From the NCBI GenBank assembly GCA_022457065.1, contig JAJGBQ010000004.1, forward strand, positions 2,790,001 to 2,854,000: a stretch of DNA of 64,000 bases, read 5' to 3'. The translations under genes were made by a program, and so were the position numbers. The stretch is from Curvularia sp. ZM96 (Eukaryota > Ascomycota > Dothideomycetes > Pleosporales > Pleosporaceae). Position 1 is the stretch's first letter. Each line of letters begins with the position of its first letter. Shown one piece after another: positions 10,904-21,624 of the stretch. The notes beneath the pieces were generated by a model. It searched no databases and was not told where the DNA came from. It worked only from the letters and a program-made list of their open reading frames with translations.

Positions 10904-13126
10904 TTTCGAGCCTCGGGCAGTGGTTTGAGGGGTCAATTGGGGTAAGGAGGAGCTTGGTTGTGGGTTTGCGACGGTTCGCGAGTTTTCTTGATGGCTGGAT
11001 GATGAAAGTGGTCTGATTGTTGTAAGGCTGACGGCGATTACTCGGCGATTGGAGGGACCCTGGTTGCGGGGATTCGGGTGGCGCTGCTCACGTATAAGAT
11101 GCGAGTATATAGAGTATCCTACACCACAATCGTTGCGAGTAGAATAATCGCATTTCTTTTGCACTGTGCTTGCTGTCCACTCGTAAAAGCTGGTACGATA
11201 ACTTGCGCCCCGTGGACAGGACAAAAGAACGCCAACGCACTCCTAGAACTCCTCGCTTCTACATCAACATGCTCTGTTGTAGTTGCAGCTCTAAACACTG
11301 ACCTCAAAAAGTTATTTTGAAGTAGGCTGGACGAATCGGCGCGTTATGTCTTCCTGTTCCTGGGGCGCTCGTCTTGTTCCTAATATGACTATGAACGAAC
11401 AATCCACTCACTGGAGCAATGGAACACTACATCATACATTCCGGCTTACAAACATTGCAATTCACGACCGTATCTATCCGCTTGCCGAGCACTGCTACGA
11501 AAAGATAAGGTATCTGAAAACGCAACGGCATAGTCTGCATCAGCTTTGCCTGCCACACCTTTTCCTGGAACCGGTTCAACTCATCCTTCGTCATGCGATA
11601 ACCATCCAGACATGAAACCTTGCGGCAGTTGTGCCTGAGGAGCAGTGAGAAAAACATCACGTCACCGCAGCAATGCCGAGGATCAAGCGGCCGACCTTCG
11701 TCAGACCGTTTCGAAGCAGCAGTGCGGATGGCTATGACTTGACAGCATGGTTAACTGGGAGACTGCGACTTCAAATACTCAATCTTGGGCCAGTCTCCTG
11801 CACAGAGAACAGGAGCATTGCCGAATCTACCGAAGAACTCCTGATCTAGTCTCGATGCGCAAGATTGACAAGCCGTAACCCATGCAAGTATCGCTATCCC
11901 TTTCCGCAGTGTTGGGGGGCAAGACCACCCGAACGTGAGCACATTATGGGGCCCTCCTATCCGAATCCGTCACATTGACAAAGTGGCGCCTGTCAAAGGA
12001 ATCAATCTCAAGCTATGCTGCGACATGACGGGTTATTCCCGGGAGATGGTTGTGACTATACGGAGTACGATACTGTTGGGCATCGTCTATACCATGTTCC
12101 CTGAAGCCATGAGCAAGCTTCCAACGCATATTCGGCAAACCTCGCCATTCCAAAGCCTCACTTTGCTTTGCGCCGTGAACTTTGAGAACGGTCAGACAAC
12201 ATTACCACAGTCGCGCTCGTTGTACCTCGCTCCTCACTGCCTCGCTGCCTCGCTGCCTCGCGCCTCGCTTGCCCGAGCATCCCGCGCAAGCGATTCCTTT
12301 TCCCTCCTTCATCTTACTGAATCCCCAACTCCGTCTCGCCTCAGGACTGACCCACTTGTCACGCAGGTACGAGAATCGTGAGTAGCTGGGTCGTTCGACT
12401 GTTGATAGGAAGACATGTCGCTTTCAATGCGTATTTGCCGAGACCCACCACACGAGGAGGCGCCGCTGCTACTCCAACGGGTCGCCCCACGACGATGTAA
12501 CGGGAAAGACCCGCTTTTCACGGCGCCTGTTCTCAAAACACTACCGCTCCGAAACCATTGCACCTCTGCAAATGCGATTTTTGCCTTGTCTCTTCAGGAA
12601 ACGCCCGTGCGTCGTTTCCGCCATGCAGGGCTTGGGACGGTCGAGATCGGCTATTGCCAGCCGTATGTTTCGCAGTGGCGCGCTGTACTTTGATTCGAAA
12701 CTTGACTTTTCGGGCATCGAAACCTCTCGCGCCTCATGATTGCCATCCTTTGGTGCAAAAGAGAAGGCCATACCGACCCAGCAGGCGCCACACTACTGGT
12801 AGCATGACGCGCTACCGATTCTCGAAGTTTGAAGCCAGTGGAGCCACCTCAGCACAGCACCTAAACGCCAGTGACAGGTTGAGTAGTCCCGCTGCGGATC
12901 CTGAACAAGCACTCGTGAAGTTAGACCAAGCCCTGCTTGTTCCCATCTTGGCAGCTTCCCGTACTCCATTGTTTTTTGCCAAGTATTGACTGAGGCGCCC
13001 AGGGGAGCACATGCATACAATCATCCCTTGACCTATACCGAAGCACGTCTCATGGACGTGGGGACTACTATGGGTCTTGAGAGAGCAAACTGGCGATACA
13101 ACGGCTAACTCGGTCATGCTTTGGCA
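10904..13126. other. Gene-poor intergenic region
   Basis: No gene is supported in about 2.2 kb. Open frames such as 11935-12381 (+), 12558-12989 (+) and 11657-11427 (-) have no recognisable domain. A short CCTCGCTG tandem run sits near 12238-12262. The right end is the promoter region of the Egh16-like gene. Confidence 0.45.
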
Positions 13127-13135
13127 GTATATATG
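13127..13135 (+). promoter_or_regulatory. TATA box of the Egh16/GAS1-like gene
   Basis: GTATATATG lies about 144 bp before the ATG. It is followed by a CT-rich leader (TCTCTCTTTCTTTC near 13205-13220), as in strongly expressed fungal genes. This is positional inference. Confidence 0.45.
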
Positions 13136-13278
13136 CTGGTTGTGACTTCACGGTGTAATCATCATCTCCGGTCAACATTCACTTCTCAGCAGCTCGACGC
13201 TAATCTCTCTCTTTCTTTCTACATTCTATTCTATTCTCAGCGCTGAGCGCCAACTTTATTCAATCTCCTATCATCACC

Positions 13279-14411
13279 ATGTATCGCTCTATTACTGCCG
13301 TTGCGCTTGCCGCTCTCGTTACCACTGTGCACTCCCACGCTGCCATCTTGGCGGCTGTTGGCGACTCTGGTGAAAGCCAAGGATTCTTGGGTATGTTTGT
13401 CTTTATGGTCAGCATTGAGCATGTTCTTACGTTGATCCAGTTGATCCTGAAATCGCCCGTAACTGCACTACCATCTCTCCTTGCCAGCAAGATGCAACCA
13501 TCATTCGCGACTCTGAAATTACTCAAAACATTGTCAATGCATGCGGAAGAACCGAGATTAATGGCAACATTGACATTGGAGAGCAAACCGAGAACGAGCT
13601 CGCGGCTGGTCGTATGGCCAAGGTCTCTTCCGGTTCCACGATTGCTGTCACCATCCACCAGGTCAATGCTGATGGTGCTGGTCCGTTCGAGTGCGACATG
13701 GACGAGACGAGCAATGCTGTCACGACTTTTACGCCCTTGAAGGTTTCCAACAACGTTCCTGGTGCTTTTGGTCTTTCTCAAGCCAAGGAAAAGGATTTCG
13801 TCATCAACGTCCAGATGCCTGACAAGTTCAACTGCCTCGGTGCTTCTACTGGAAACATTTGCACCATCAGGTGCCGCAACAACGCAATCGCTGGACCTTT
13901 TGGTGGCTGCTTCGCTGTGCAACAGACTGACGGCACTGGCCGTACCAACAAGAGCGCTGCTGGTAAGTTTTATTTTCATTTTCTCATCCCCTAGCGCCAG
14001 CACAACCATGTATATATACTCACTGCCACTAGCTGTCGATACTGCTCAGACACTTGAGGGTATCTCTGCACAAATCCTTCAGAACCAGAAAGATCTTCCC
14101 GCTGCCATTGCGGCGAACCAGGCTGCTGGTGCTGCTAAGGGTAATGAGAATGCCAGTGCTATTTCCGGTGCGTTTGATTTATAACAATGGCTTAGACGAG
14201 TAACTAACGTGTGATAGCTCTGCTTCCTGAGGCCACTCAAGCTCCCGGCAACAATAACAACAATGGCAACAAGGGTAACGGTAACGGAAACAAGGGTAAT
14301 GGCAACGGTAACGGTAACAACAACGCCAACAACGGCAATGGCAACAACAATGCCAACAAGGGCAACGGAAACGGCAACGCCAACCAGGGTCAAGGCCAGG
14401 CACAGCAAGGT

Positions 14412-14443
<32 letters not shown>

Positions 14444-14531
14444 GGGCCAAGGTCAACAGGGTCAAGGTCAAGGCCGTGGCCAAAAGGTCAACGCCCGTCT
14501 CAGGCGCTTCAGCTCCAAGTTCCTGAGCTAA
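13279..14531 (+). CDS. Secreted Egh16/GAS1-like protein (DUF3129 family)
   Basis: This is an Egh16H/GAS1/MAS3-type secreted protein. The family was described as appressorium- or infection-induced in Magnaporthe and powdery mildew, but also occurs in saprotrophs. Four exons (13279-13390, 13441-13962, 14033-14167, 14218-14531) encode 360 aa. Residues 1-20 are a signal peptide (MYRSITAVALAALVTTVHSH). The core (about 21-235) carries the family pattern: HAAILAAVGDSGESQGFLGVDP, NCTTISPCQQD, ACGRTEING, then GGCFAVQQTDGTGR, with paired Cys residues throughout. From about residue 265 the tail becomes pure low complexity, first Asn/Gly/Lys repeats (NGNGNKGNGN) and then Gln/Gly repeats (GQGQQGQG), and ends KVNARLRRFSSKFLS. 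The extended tail is unusual and may tether the protein to the wall. A role in infection is inference from the family. Confidence 0.9.
14250..14480 (+). repeat. In-frame low-complexity repeats (Asn/Gly then Gln/Gly)
   Basis: Short 6-9 bp units (GGCAACGGTAAC-like, then CAGGGTCAAGGC-like) expand in frame inside the last exon of the Egh16-like gene. They encode alternating N-G and Q-G dipeptides. Such tracts are prone to length variation. Confidence 0.85.
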
Positions 14532-15025
14532 GCGCTTGCACTTCCGAGTCAAGAATCGCAGTTTGGCAAAGCTACATGGGATGACACAAAGTTGACGCTA
14601 CAAGACGCATGGGAAAAAACATGGCTGGTCCAACGATTATTCGACTACAATGTATATACCTTTTTAGTTAGAAGAAAGAGAGAGCAAAGGAGGTCGGAAG
14701 AGGATTAAATGTATATGTTTGCCTCTTTCATTACTTATACTAGCAAGTTTGCGGGTGTGTATGTGTGTGATCGAGGTGGGCTTGACGAGAGGGAAGTGGT
14801 GAAGGCTTGTGTTTGTGAGGTCAACTACACTTCATTGAGATCAATTATCCCATCAACATGCCTAGAACAGCCACTCGTAAGGTGTCACAAAGTCTCTATC
14901 TCACATAAAAAAGATATCACATCTGCATCTCCTCCACCCCCTTCTCCTCATCCCACCATCGCCACCACGAAAGAAAAAAGATTGTTCGAAAGACCCCAAG
15001 CCTAAGCTCGAGCACGTTTCACTGC
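14532..15025. other. Intergenic, no supported gene
   Basis: This holds the 3' UTR of the Egh16-like gene and AT-rich sequence up to the tRNA gene. I see nothing else in it. Confidence 0.5.
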
Positions 15026-15114
15026 TGTCCCCTTCGTGGATCGAACACGATACCTCCAGATTTAGCGACTGACAAGACTTCAGTCTGGCGCTCTCCCAAT
15101 TGAGCTAAGGAGAC
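15026..15114 (-). tRNA. tRNA-Phe (GAA) with a 16-nt intron
   Basis: The minus strand folds as a full cloverleaf. The acceptor stem is GTCTCCT with AGGGGAC (one G-T pair), the D-arm is GCTCAATTGGGAGAGC, and the anticodon stem is CCAGA/TCTGG with loop CTGAAG...A. The T-arm is TCGTG-TTCGATC-CACGA, and the discriminator is A. The anticodon is GAA. A 16-nt insertion (TCTTGTCAGTCGCTAA) sits one base 3' of the anticodon, the canonical position for nuclear tRNA introns. Length is 73 + 16 = 89 nt, with no encoded CCA. Confidence 0.93.
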
Positions 15115-16848
15115 GGTGGATGGATGGTTTCGACTAAAATTGGTGGTATCACATTGCTAGGTATTTTGGGGGTCTTGGGTTCGGGAAAGGAGGTAGTAGT
15201 AATAGTATTAGGGAAGGGAATGTCTGGAGAACGGGGAGGTGTGGAGAGGATGGAGAATGGGCCGACAGAGACGGTGGTTCGCTAAAGGGGAGTGTGGAGT
15301 GGGGGGGACTCCACTTTGTGGGTTGAGGCGCGGGTTGGAATTTCTCGGTAGCTAGAAACAGTGCTTGAGGGATTCTCTTGCTGATGCCGGGGTATGGAGG
15401 GTTTGACTGGGGAGGGTATCTAGGTCGTGGTTGGTGGGGTGGTGAGTGGTTGTGATGGTGTTGTGATTTTCCATGTTGGAGAGCACAGAAGGTGTCGAGG
15501 GCACTTGCCCGTTAGGCGTGGTAACAGAATGATAGTATAGGCTGCATGTTAGTATCTTTTGTGGTCTTGCAGCCAGTAGTGACAGGGAGTTGGTACGAGT
15601 GTTTGCGTTTGAGTGATTGAATTGTTGGCGGGCGTGAGTTTCGCTAATGAAGACTGCGAAAAGGGATTATTCAACCTGCAATGCTAGCTTTACTAACAGG
15701 GCGCCTTGGTCAATGGCATTGTACTCGTCGCAGATACTTCTACAGTTGAAGGCGGGAATTGTGTGAAGATGTAGTGGTAAAGCAAGAAGAGAGGTACACG
15801 TTCAAGTTGGACATGATGACGACATCGCGCGTTGCGTATGGGTCTCAGAGATGACAAGACCCGCGTTGACAGTCTCGATACCGCGATGGCCGCTACAGCC
15901 AAGACCCACAAGAATGAGGATTAGAAATGACTCGTGTTTACAAATGCGTTGCAAATCAAGGAGCGGAAAAGAAGAAGCACATGCGGCTACACTATTTGAC
16001 CAATCAGAGCAAGTCCAATTCTGCTGACACGCCCAACCACTCGCACAAGCCGCAAGACGTGACCGAGAGGGCGGATGTCGTGACCAACACGCTACCCCCG
16101 CCAACTCCTTCTCCTGATTTGTGAGCGGCAAAATCCTTTACCGACTAACGCGTGCTCGCCCGAGAGTGGTGTGATCCAGTCCATGGAAAAAGGCGATCAA
16201 CCATCGCACGAGCAAAGTAGCGCCGCTAGGCCAAACGCAGGCTATTGATTACCGTGTTAAACGCTCAGTACTTTTGCTCATTGTCAGCAGAAATGGGTTG
16301 GTAAGCAACATCTAACCAGTGACATAGCAGATCGACGCTCGGTGGAGCAGAGCACAAATGGGTACCTTTGCATGATTGAAAAATTACAACAAACCCCGTA
16401 ACCAAAAGACACATAAACGCGTCAATTGCGTGCCGGATACTTTTATTGCTCTAGCCGCGCCTGTGGTCTGTTTCCACCACTCTTGCAAGGGAAGCCTTAA
16501 AAGACCGCAAACACTCCCTATCAGGCAGCCACGTATCCTTCACCAAAGGCCCTATACATATTTCAAACTTAACCCCCTCATTACCCTACGACCTTGCATA
16601 CCACACATAAAAGAGCAAGCCCACCAGAAAAGCGCCACATACGGCAGTCTCCAAGCACCCCACATATTCCGATCCGAGAGCTTACTCTGCCCCACATTGC
16701 GAGCCCATCCAAGGTACTACATACGTCTATTACTTGAACTACAACAGCGGCCGCCATTAGTTTTACAAAGACTACTCCCGGACCTAAATCACTACTACCC
16801 CTATCCACGCAAACTCCTTCTAAACAAAGAAACAAAACAAAACTCAAA
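15115..16848. other. Intergenic region, no supported gene
   Basis: About 1.7 kb without a convincing gene. There is a G/T-rich strand asymmetry at 15130-15480. The open frame 16376-17029 (+) overlaps the small gene at 16849 in another frame, has an odd composition and is not called. The stretch before 16849 is C/A-rich, as is common in 5' leaders. Confidence 0.45.
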
Positions 16849-17233
16849 ATGGCACTCTCCACACACGCCATATCCCACATCCGGCGCTACTCGACGCGCA
16901 TGCCACGCGATCCCCACTACCGCCTCAAAGCCACCCTCGCAACCAGCTACGTTGTTTCTGCCTTTGCGCTGCCGTTTGTGCCTCCGCTGCTGGAAACAAG
17001 GAGGGCTAAGGCAGATGGCAGTTATATGACGAGGTATGTCTTGCCACAACCCTTATCATAGAACAGGAGCAACGATACTAATAGTGTGATAGGGAGAGCG
17101 CATATTGTTCGTCGCAGTATCTGGGGTGCCCGCGGTGAAGAGTCTGAGGACGTGTTGGTGAGTTTTCTTCTCTTGGTTCTCAAGTGTACGAGTTAACACG
17201 CTGCTGTAGACTTTCCTATCCTCCTGGCATTGA
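16849..17233 (+). CDS. Small hypothetical protein, possible mitochondrial membrane protein
   Basis: The family is not recognised. The first exon 16849-17033 starts in a good context (CAAAATGGC) and encodes MALSTHAISHIRRYSTRMPR. This basic, Ser/Thr-bearing N-terminus looks like a mitochondrial presequence, and a hydrophobic stretch follows (ATSYVVSAFALPFVPPLLE). The donor GTATGT at 17034 is clear but the acceptor is ambiguous. Using AG at 17084 and a second intron 17158-17209 gives 93 aa ending EDVLTFLSSWH (stop 17233). Using AG at 17092, which has better branch-point spacing, gives 76 aa ending at 17138. Transcript data would decide. The coordinates given follow the longer model. Confidence 0.5.
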
Positions 17234-17477
17234 GGTTACATTGGCATTAATCATACCCGGCGTTTTTTTGGTTTCTTTGAGTGTACATTGCCTCTCTACG
17301 GAGGTGTTCAGAGGCTCTGCGGATATACGTGCTGGTAGATGGAGCCTGGTAGTGCTCTAAGCAATTCGAGCAACTTGTGAAACATCCTGTCCATATGATT
17401 TGTAATTTCGGCCAAAAACTGGTTATGTACATGACTTGTTGCGAAGAGATGAATACAAAATCATATTGCTATGCATC

Positions 17478-19427
17478 TCAATCCACGTCCTCATCGTGCG
17501 TTTGGTTTTCCACCGCGTCGTGCATTTCCTCCTCTTCATCCTCGCTAGCCGTTTCGTACATTGCAACGTAAAACTCACCGTTGTGTTCGAAAACCTGCAT
17601 CCCGTCGTCATCCATAAACCCGTCGTCTTCGTCAAGCTCGAGATCAAGTTCCATATCGTCTTCTTCGTCAAGGTCGTCCACTTCAAAGTCAACATCACTG
17701 TCGCCCAACTCATCCTCGTCCTCCTCGTCATCGGTATCGAATATATCCAAAAAGGGAAGCCGTCGACCTGGGCGCACAAGACTATGTCGTAGGAGATGAA
17801 GACCACGCCGCGTCTCGTTTGTTAGTCTGGTGATATCTTCATCGGCCAGCTGGTCGGTCTCAGGGGCTGCTTCATCCGTGCTCACGGCCTGCCTACTGGA
17901 CTCTTCCTCTCCCTGGTTATGTATGTGCCGATGAAAGCCCACCGCCTTGGCATCGTACACACAGTGGATGACTGGAACTCGCTCGTCGTGTAGATACGGG
18001 GGTATAAGGTTTGGGCTCTTGTGTAACTCAATTAACATCTTGAGGTTGATTCCGACTTTGGAAAGCTGGTACGCCTTTGCGTGCCGATTGCGAAGAGCCT
18101 CGGCGTTGCAGATATAGCTTGGCTCGGACAGGTCAAGCCTACAGCGCAAGTCAGCAAATTTCAGAAGATTGAATGCATCGCACTCCTAGCCAGAGAGAGT
18201 GCTCAAAACTTACCAGATATAGGAGGACTGCATTAGCTCAAGCGTCTTCAGCGACGGAAGTGCAGCATAATGACCAAAATCGGGCGGGTGGTCCCAAAAG
18301 TCCACAGGGACATCCCAATGTCGCCGGATCCGGAGTGTATCAAGTTCGGGAGGAGCCAGGTCGCGATTCATGATAATGCCCTGGTGCAGGAACGAGGTTG
18401 TGTCGCATTCTATGTACTTGAGGGCGTGGAAGTTGCGCATGCCGTCGCCAGTCGGTCGAACGCTGCGGAGAATATGTGGACTTGAATCCAAGTGCCATCC
18501 AGGATTAAGATGGGTTAGACTTTCTAACGAATGAGCGACAGCTGACAGTGCCTTCAACGATGCGTTTGGATCTCTCGACAGGATAGGTTTAGCACGGCGC
18601 GACCGATTGACATTGAAGACGTTCTCGCCCAGAGTCAATGACTTGAGTCGCGCTGGTGTGCGCAGGATACTGAGCAGGCTCTTGGGTTGAAGCTCGCACT
18701 CATCAAAATACAGCGACGACAAGGGCGTCTTGCCAACATGCGAGTTAAGTTGCAAAATTTCTGCTTCCGGGAACGCAACACAAGAGATGTGAAGGTACCG
18801 GAGTGTAGGGTGTTGGAAAAGACAGTAAAAGCCGTTCAGCTCCCAAAAATCCGTGTCAGCGCCATGAGAGTGAATAGTCAGCCGTTCCAGCAGAGCCAGC
18901 CCTACAGTCCGCTCGACACGTTTGCCAAGACGCTGCTCTGCCAGGATATTGTCTGCCTCCTTTGGACCCTCTGCACACGCAGTGTCAAGCGCAAGTTGAA
19001 AGCGCTGCATATCGCTTTCGACCCAGGCCTCGCCACCGGCGCCTTCCCAATGGAAATTGTCATATGGGCTTTCAATATGCCACTCGCGCAAGTTGACCAT
19101 ATTGGCAACGCAATCATTAAATGTGGCCCTTAAATCGTTGCTATCTTTCAAGTCTCCTGGCTGGTACTGGTACAAGATTTTCAGTGTTTGAACGGCACGA
19201 ACGCGCTCGCGGCGTCGCGTGAATGCCTCGATAATGGCATGGAGGTTCTTGACCGACAGCAGCTCGACTCTCTTGTAAATGCGCTCCTCAGCCAGGTGCT
19301 GCATGCTACGGCACGTCTGTGCAAGCGAACAGAGAGCCTTGTTGTTGCCCTCGAGATGGTCGATCACGAGAAGGGCAAGCTCATCGGGGAGCGTCGCCGT
19401 CGCGCTGCTCAGAGAATCCGAAGCCAT
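17478..19427 (-). CDS. F-box protein with acidic C-terminal tail
   Basis: This is a 624-aa predicted substrate-recognition subunit of an SCF ubiquitin ligase. Two exons: 19427-18214 and 18138-17478. An F-box-like segment lies at about 12-50 (ATLPDELALLVIDHLEGNNK, then ALCSLAQTCRSMQHLAEERIYKR). It is followed by an alpha/beta region of irregular leucine-rich-repeat type (LRYLHISCVAFPEAEILQLN; LSSLYFDECELQPKSLLSIL; LKSLTLGENVF), expected to bind the substrate. The second exon ends in a strongly acidic tail of about 85 residues (DTDDEEDEDELGDSDVDFEV and on). An ATG three codons upstream (19436) is possible; the start at 19427 (MASDSLSS) is preferred by context. The target is unknown. The F-box assignment is by pattern and is moderately secure. 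Confidence 0.8.
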
Positions 19428-19723
19428 GATGTGCAATGGATCGTGCGAATCTCGGTGTGTATTTATGTCTATAGCCTTTGAAGATTGCCTGCTGCCTAGG
19501 CATACACTATGTTACTGTTTTCCGTCAGTAGATGAGTTTGGAGAGCACCCGCGAGCAGACTGTCGGAACCATTACACTTCTATTGGCCGGGCGACGCCCT
19601 CTTGATGTCTACAAGATGGGTTGAAGTGAACCCCTCAATAGAACAACGCGGTGGAGGACGCGAATTTGGCCGGAGCTATGAAATTATGCAGGGACGGGCG
19701 ACCGACGGCTGGTGGCGGGGTTG

Positions 19724-19758
19724 CATGGCCCGCCGACGTCATTGGTCGGCGGGCCATG
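19724..19758. repeat. Perfect 14-bp inverted repeat with 7-nt loop
   Basis: CATGGCCCGCCGAC (19724-19737) is exactly complementary to GTCGGCGGGCCATG (19745-19758), separated by GTCATTG. The stem is very GC-rich compared with its surroundings. Confidence 0.85.
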
Positions 19759-20086
19759 TCACTATCCACGCGCATATGGTCAGCCCTTTCACTTCTACCA
19801 GGTTGGAAAAATCATCGCCCATTAGAAATGTCTTACGCTTTGTATTAATGTTATCACTTTTCGTTCTCTCTTTGTCGTTTTATGTGAATATCTCAAAGCA
19901 CTGTGAGATGTTGCAAAGAGATACTAGTTTTTCTATACAGATTTACTGTATTGTCGTGGATTTCTAGGCCTTTAGAACAGGCACATTAAGAGAATCTTAG
20001 TGACTCTGGTACCATCGGGTAGGCCCAGGGCTATTCTGGGTCGCAATTATGCTTTCGACCTGGTGAATTTCACCCCAGGTCGTGGC

Positions 20087-20199
20087 CTCGCTTTCACCTC
20101 CGCTGTGCCACGTGCTCTCACCTTCACTTCTGCCGCGCACGTGCCTTTGCCTTTACCTTCGTTGGCACGTGCTCTTACATTCACCTCTGCTGCGCACGG
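20087..20199 (+). repeat. Imperfect 28-29 bp tandem repeat, four copies, CACGTG-bearing
   Basis: Units are 20087-20114, 20115-20143, 20144-20171 and 20172-20199. The first three end in CACGTG and the last in CACGG. Each starts with a CTCT/CCTT pyrimidine run and TTCACCTC-like text. CACGTG is the binding core of bHLH factors such as Pho4/Cbf1-type regulators. It sits 80-190 bp before the next ATG, so it could be a promoter element. This function is inference. Confidence 0.75.
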
Positions 20200-20277
20200 T
20201 CTCTCTGCAACGCGCTAGTGTGGGCTCACCACTGATATATATCAACGCAGCCTGGTCCAGTTTGTCTCACTACCAAC

Positions 20278-21624
20278 ATGGATCCGTCCAGTAGCAAGAT
20301 GGGCTCCGGCCCAGGTATCACAAAGGCAAGTAACAAGCGCGAGATGGATGAGAACGATCAAACCACCGATGATCATATCCCCCAATTCCCTGCCCAGTCC
20401 CCTGCCCAATCCCCTACAGATGATACTACTGACCCAGCACCTCGCATTCTCGACCGCCATCGTCATCGGCGTCGGAATATTGCGATTGATACATGGGGAC
20501 CTGAGTTTCTCATCTCTATGAGAGAAAGTCTCCCCAACAACGATCCTGAAGGGCAGCCGTTCAACGTCTACAAGTCCATTGTCCGACACAACGACATCTT
20601 CTCGCCGTTTGTCACTCGCCTGCCATTTGCTACTTTGGTCAGCCTTTACGCCATCGACAAGGAGTTTCACTGGCGCATCAACAAAAACCACATCTCAACC
20701 GTCAAGAAATATGCTTACTATCACGCCCCTCTCGCCGCCAGTATCTTCGGCTGGACGCTATACCCGTCGCTGTGCATTTCAGATCCTATGCTCAAACCAA
20801 TGGACTCACGACACTGGCTAGCACGCGATATTCCCAGCTTTCGTTGGCTCGGCTTGATACTGTGGCGCCAACACGTCATTCGGTCCATCCTCACCATACT
20901 CAGCATGGAAGGCCACCAGGTGCCTGCAGAATGTGAAGTCGTGTTGATGAAGTTCTGGTCCCTCATGGAGACAAACACCAAGAAGCAGCGCATCGCGTAC
21001 GTCCGTGACAAAACAAGATGGACCGATTCTGACATCATCCACTTTCACCTCTTCCTTGTGAAGCTGGACATGCGCTTCACCGATCCTATTCTGGGAAGTG
21101 GCGCCGGTGGGCTGTCACAGCTGCTGCTCTGCCAGAAGGGTCTGACCCCGCTGTGGGAGGTGTTGAGTGGCAAGCTCCGCTTCGACTACGATGATCTTCT
21201 CAAGATGGTTCGCGGAACATTCCACCCGGACGACCTCGATACAGATAATGTTCCCTGGCTCATGGACGCTGTCAACAACCCGACCGAGCCACCCATAGAC
21301 GGCCTCTTGTCGTTCGAACACTGGAGCGAGGACGGGGCCAGGATGCCGTTCGCCATGTATTTTGTCATCAACGAGGGCATCAGAAGAGGGCTACATGTAC
21401 AGAAGTACTATATCGACTTCGTGCTCTATGGCTGGATTAACGAGGCGACTGGAAAGAACATACCTGTGCCGAGACAGCTGCGCGGAGAAAAGCGTATCGA
21501 GGTCCCGGATGAAGGATGGCCAGAGGAGAGCCTCAGAAAGAACCTCATCAAAGAGCTAAACTACCGCTTTGGCATCTCCAAGACCAGGCAAGCGGGCACG
21601 AAGGAGGACCCCATTATCCTTTAA
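20278..21624 (+). CDS. Hypothetical protein, 448 aa, intronless
   Basis: The family is not recognised. A single open frame begins MDPSSSKMGSGPGITKAS and ends KEDPIIL. The first 60 residues are disordered, Pro/Gln/Asp-rich, with a short direct repeat (FPAQSPAQSPT) and a basic cluster (DRHRHRRRN). The rest is folded-looking and rich in Trp, Leu and charged residues. A segment at about 110-130 (PFVTRLPFATLVSLYAIDKE) resembles an F-box-like or fungal helical motif, but only weakly. There is no signal peptide and no membrane span. Codon use looks like that of the neighbouring real genes and the frame is long. Proteins of this shape occur as lineage-specific families in Dothideomycetes, from memory only. 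Confidence 0.8.
   Translation: MDPSSSKMGSGPGITKASNKREMDENDQTTDDHIPQFPAQSPAQSPTDDTTDPAPRILDRHRHRRRNIAIDTWGPEFLISMRESLPNNDPEGQPFNVYKSIVRHNDIFSPFVTRLPFATLVSLYAIDKEFHWRINKNHISTVKKYAYYHAPLAASIFGWTLYPSLCISDPMLKPMDSRHWLARDIPSFRWLGLILWRQHVIRSILTILSMEGHQVPAECEVVLMKFWSLMETNTKKQRIAYVRDKTRWTDSDIIHFHLFLVKLDMRFTDPILGSGAGGLSQLLLCQKGLTPLWEVLSGKLRFDYDDLLKMVRGTFHPDDLDTDNVPWLMDAVNNPTEPPIDGLLSFEHWSEDGARMPFAMYFVINEGIRRGLHVQKYYIDFVLYGWINEATGKNIPVPRQLRGEKRIEVPDEGWPEESLRKNLIKELNYRFGISKTRQAGTKEDPIIL

Larger units (their letters stand above)
19428..20277. other. Intergenic region with inverted and tandem repeats
   Basis: No gene is supported. The region holds a 14-bp inverted repeat (19724-19758), an AT-rich stretch (about 19810-20000) and a four-copy 28-29-bp tandem repeat with CACGTG cores (20087-20199). 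A TATA-like TGATATATATC lies at 20231-20241, 37-47 bp before the ATG at 20278. Confidence 0.6.

Noticed and set aside
11427..11657. Minus-strand frame with protein-like text (GYRMTKDELNRFQEKVWQAK)
   Set aside because: The composition is attractive, but there is no upstream exon, good start or partner could be found. Not enough to call a gene.
12238..12262. Short CCTCGCTG tandem run
   Set aside because: Only about three copies; ordinary microsatellite-like sequence.
11935..12381. 148-codon plus-strand frame
   Set aside because: No recognisable motif. Its end is a translation of a CCTCGCTG repeat. There are no splice or promoter signals.
16376..17029. 217-codon plus-strand frame
   Set aside because: It overlaps the better-supported small gene at 16849 in another frame, and its composition is unlike a folded protein.
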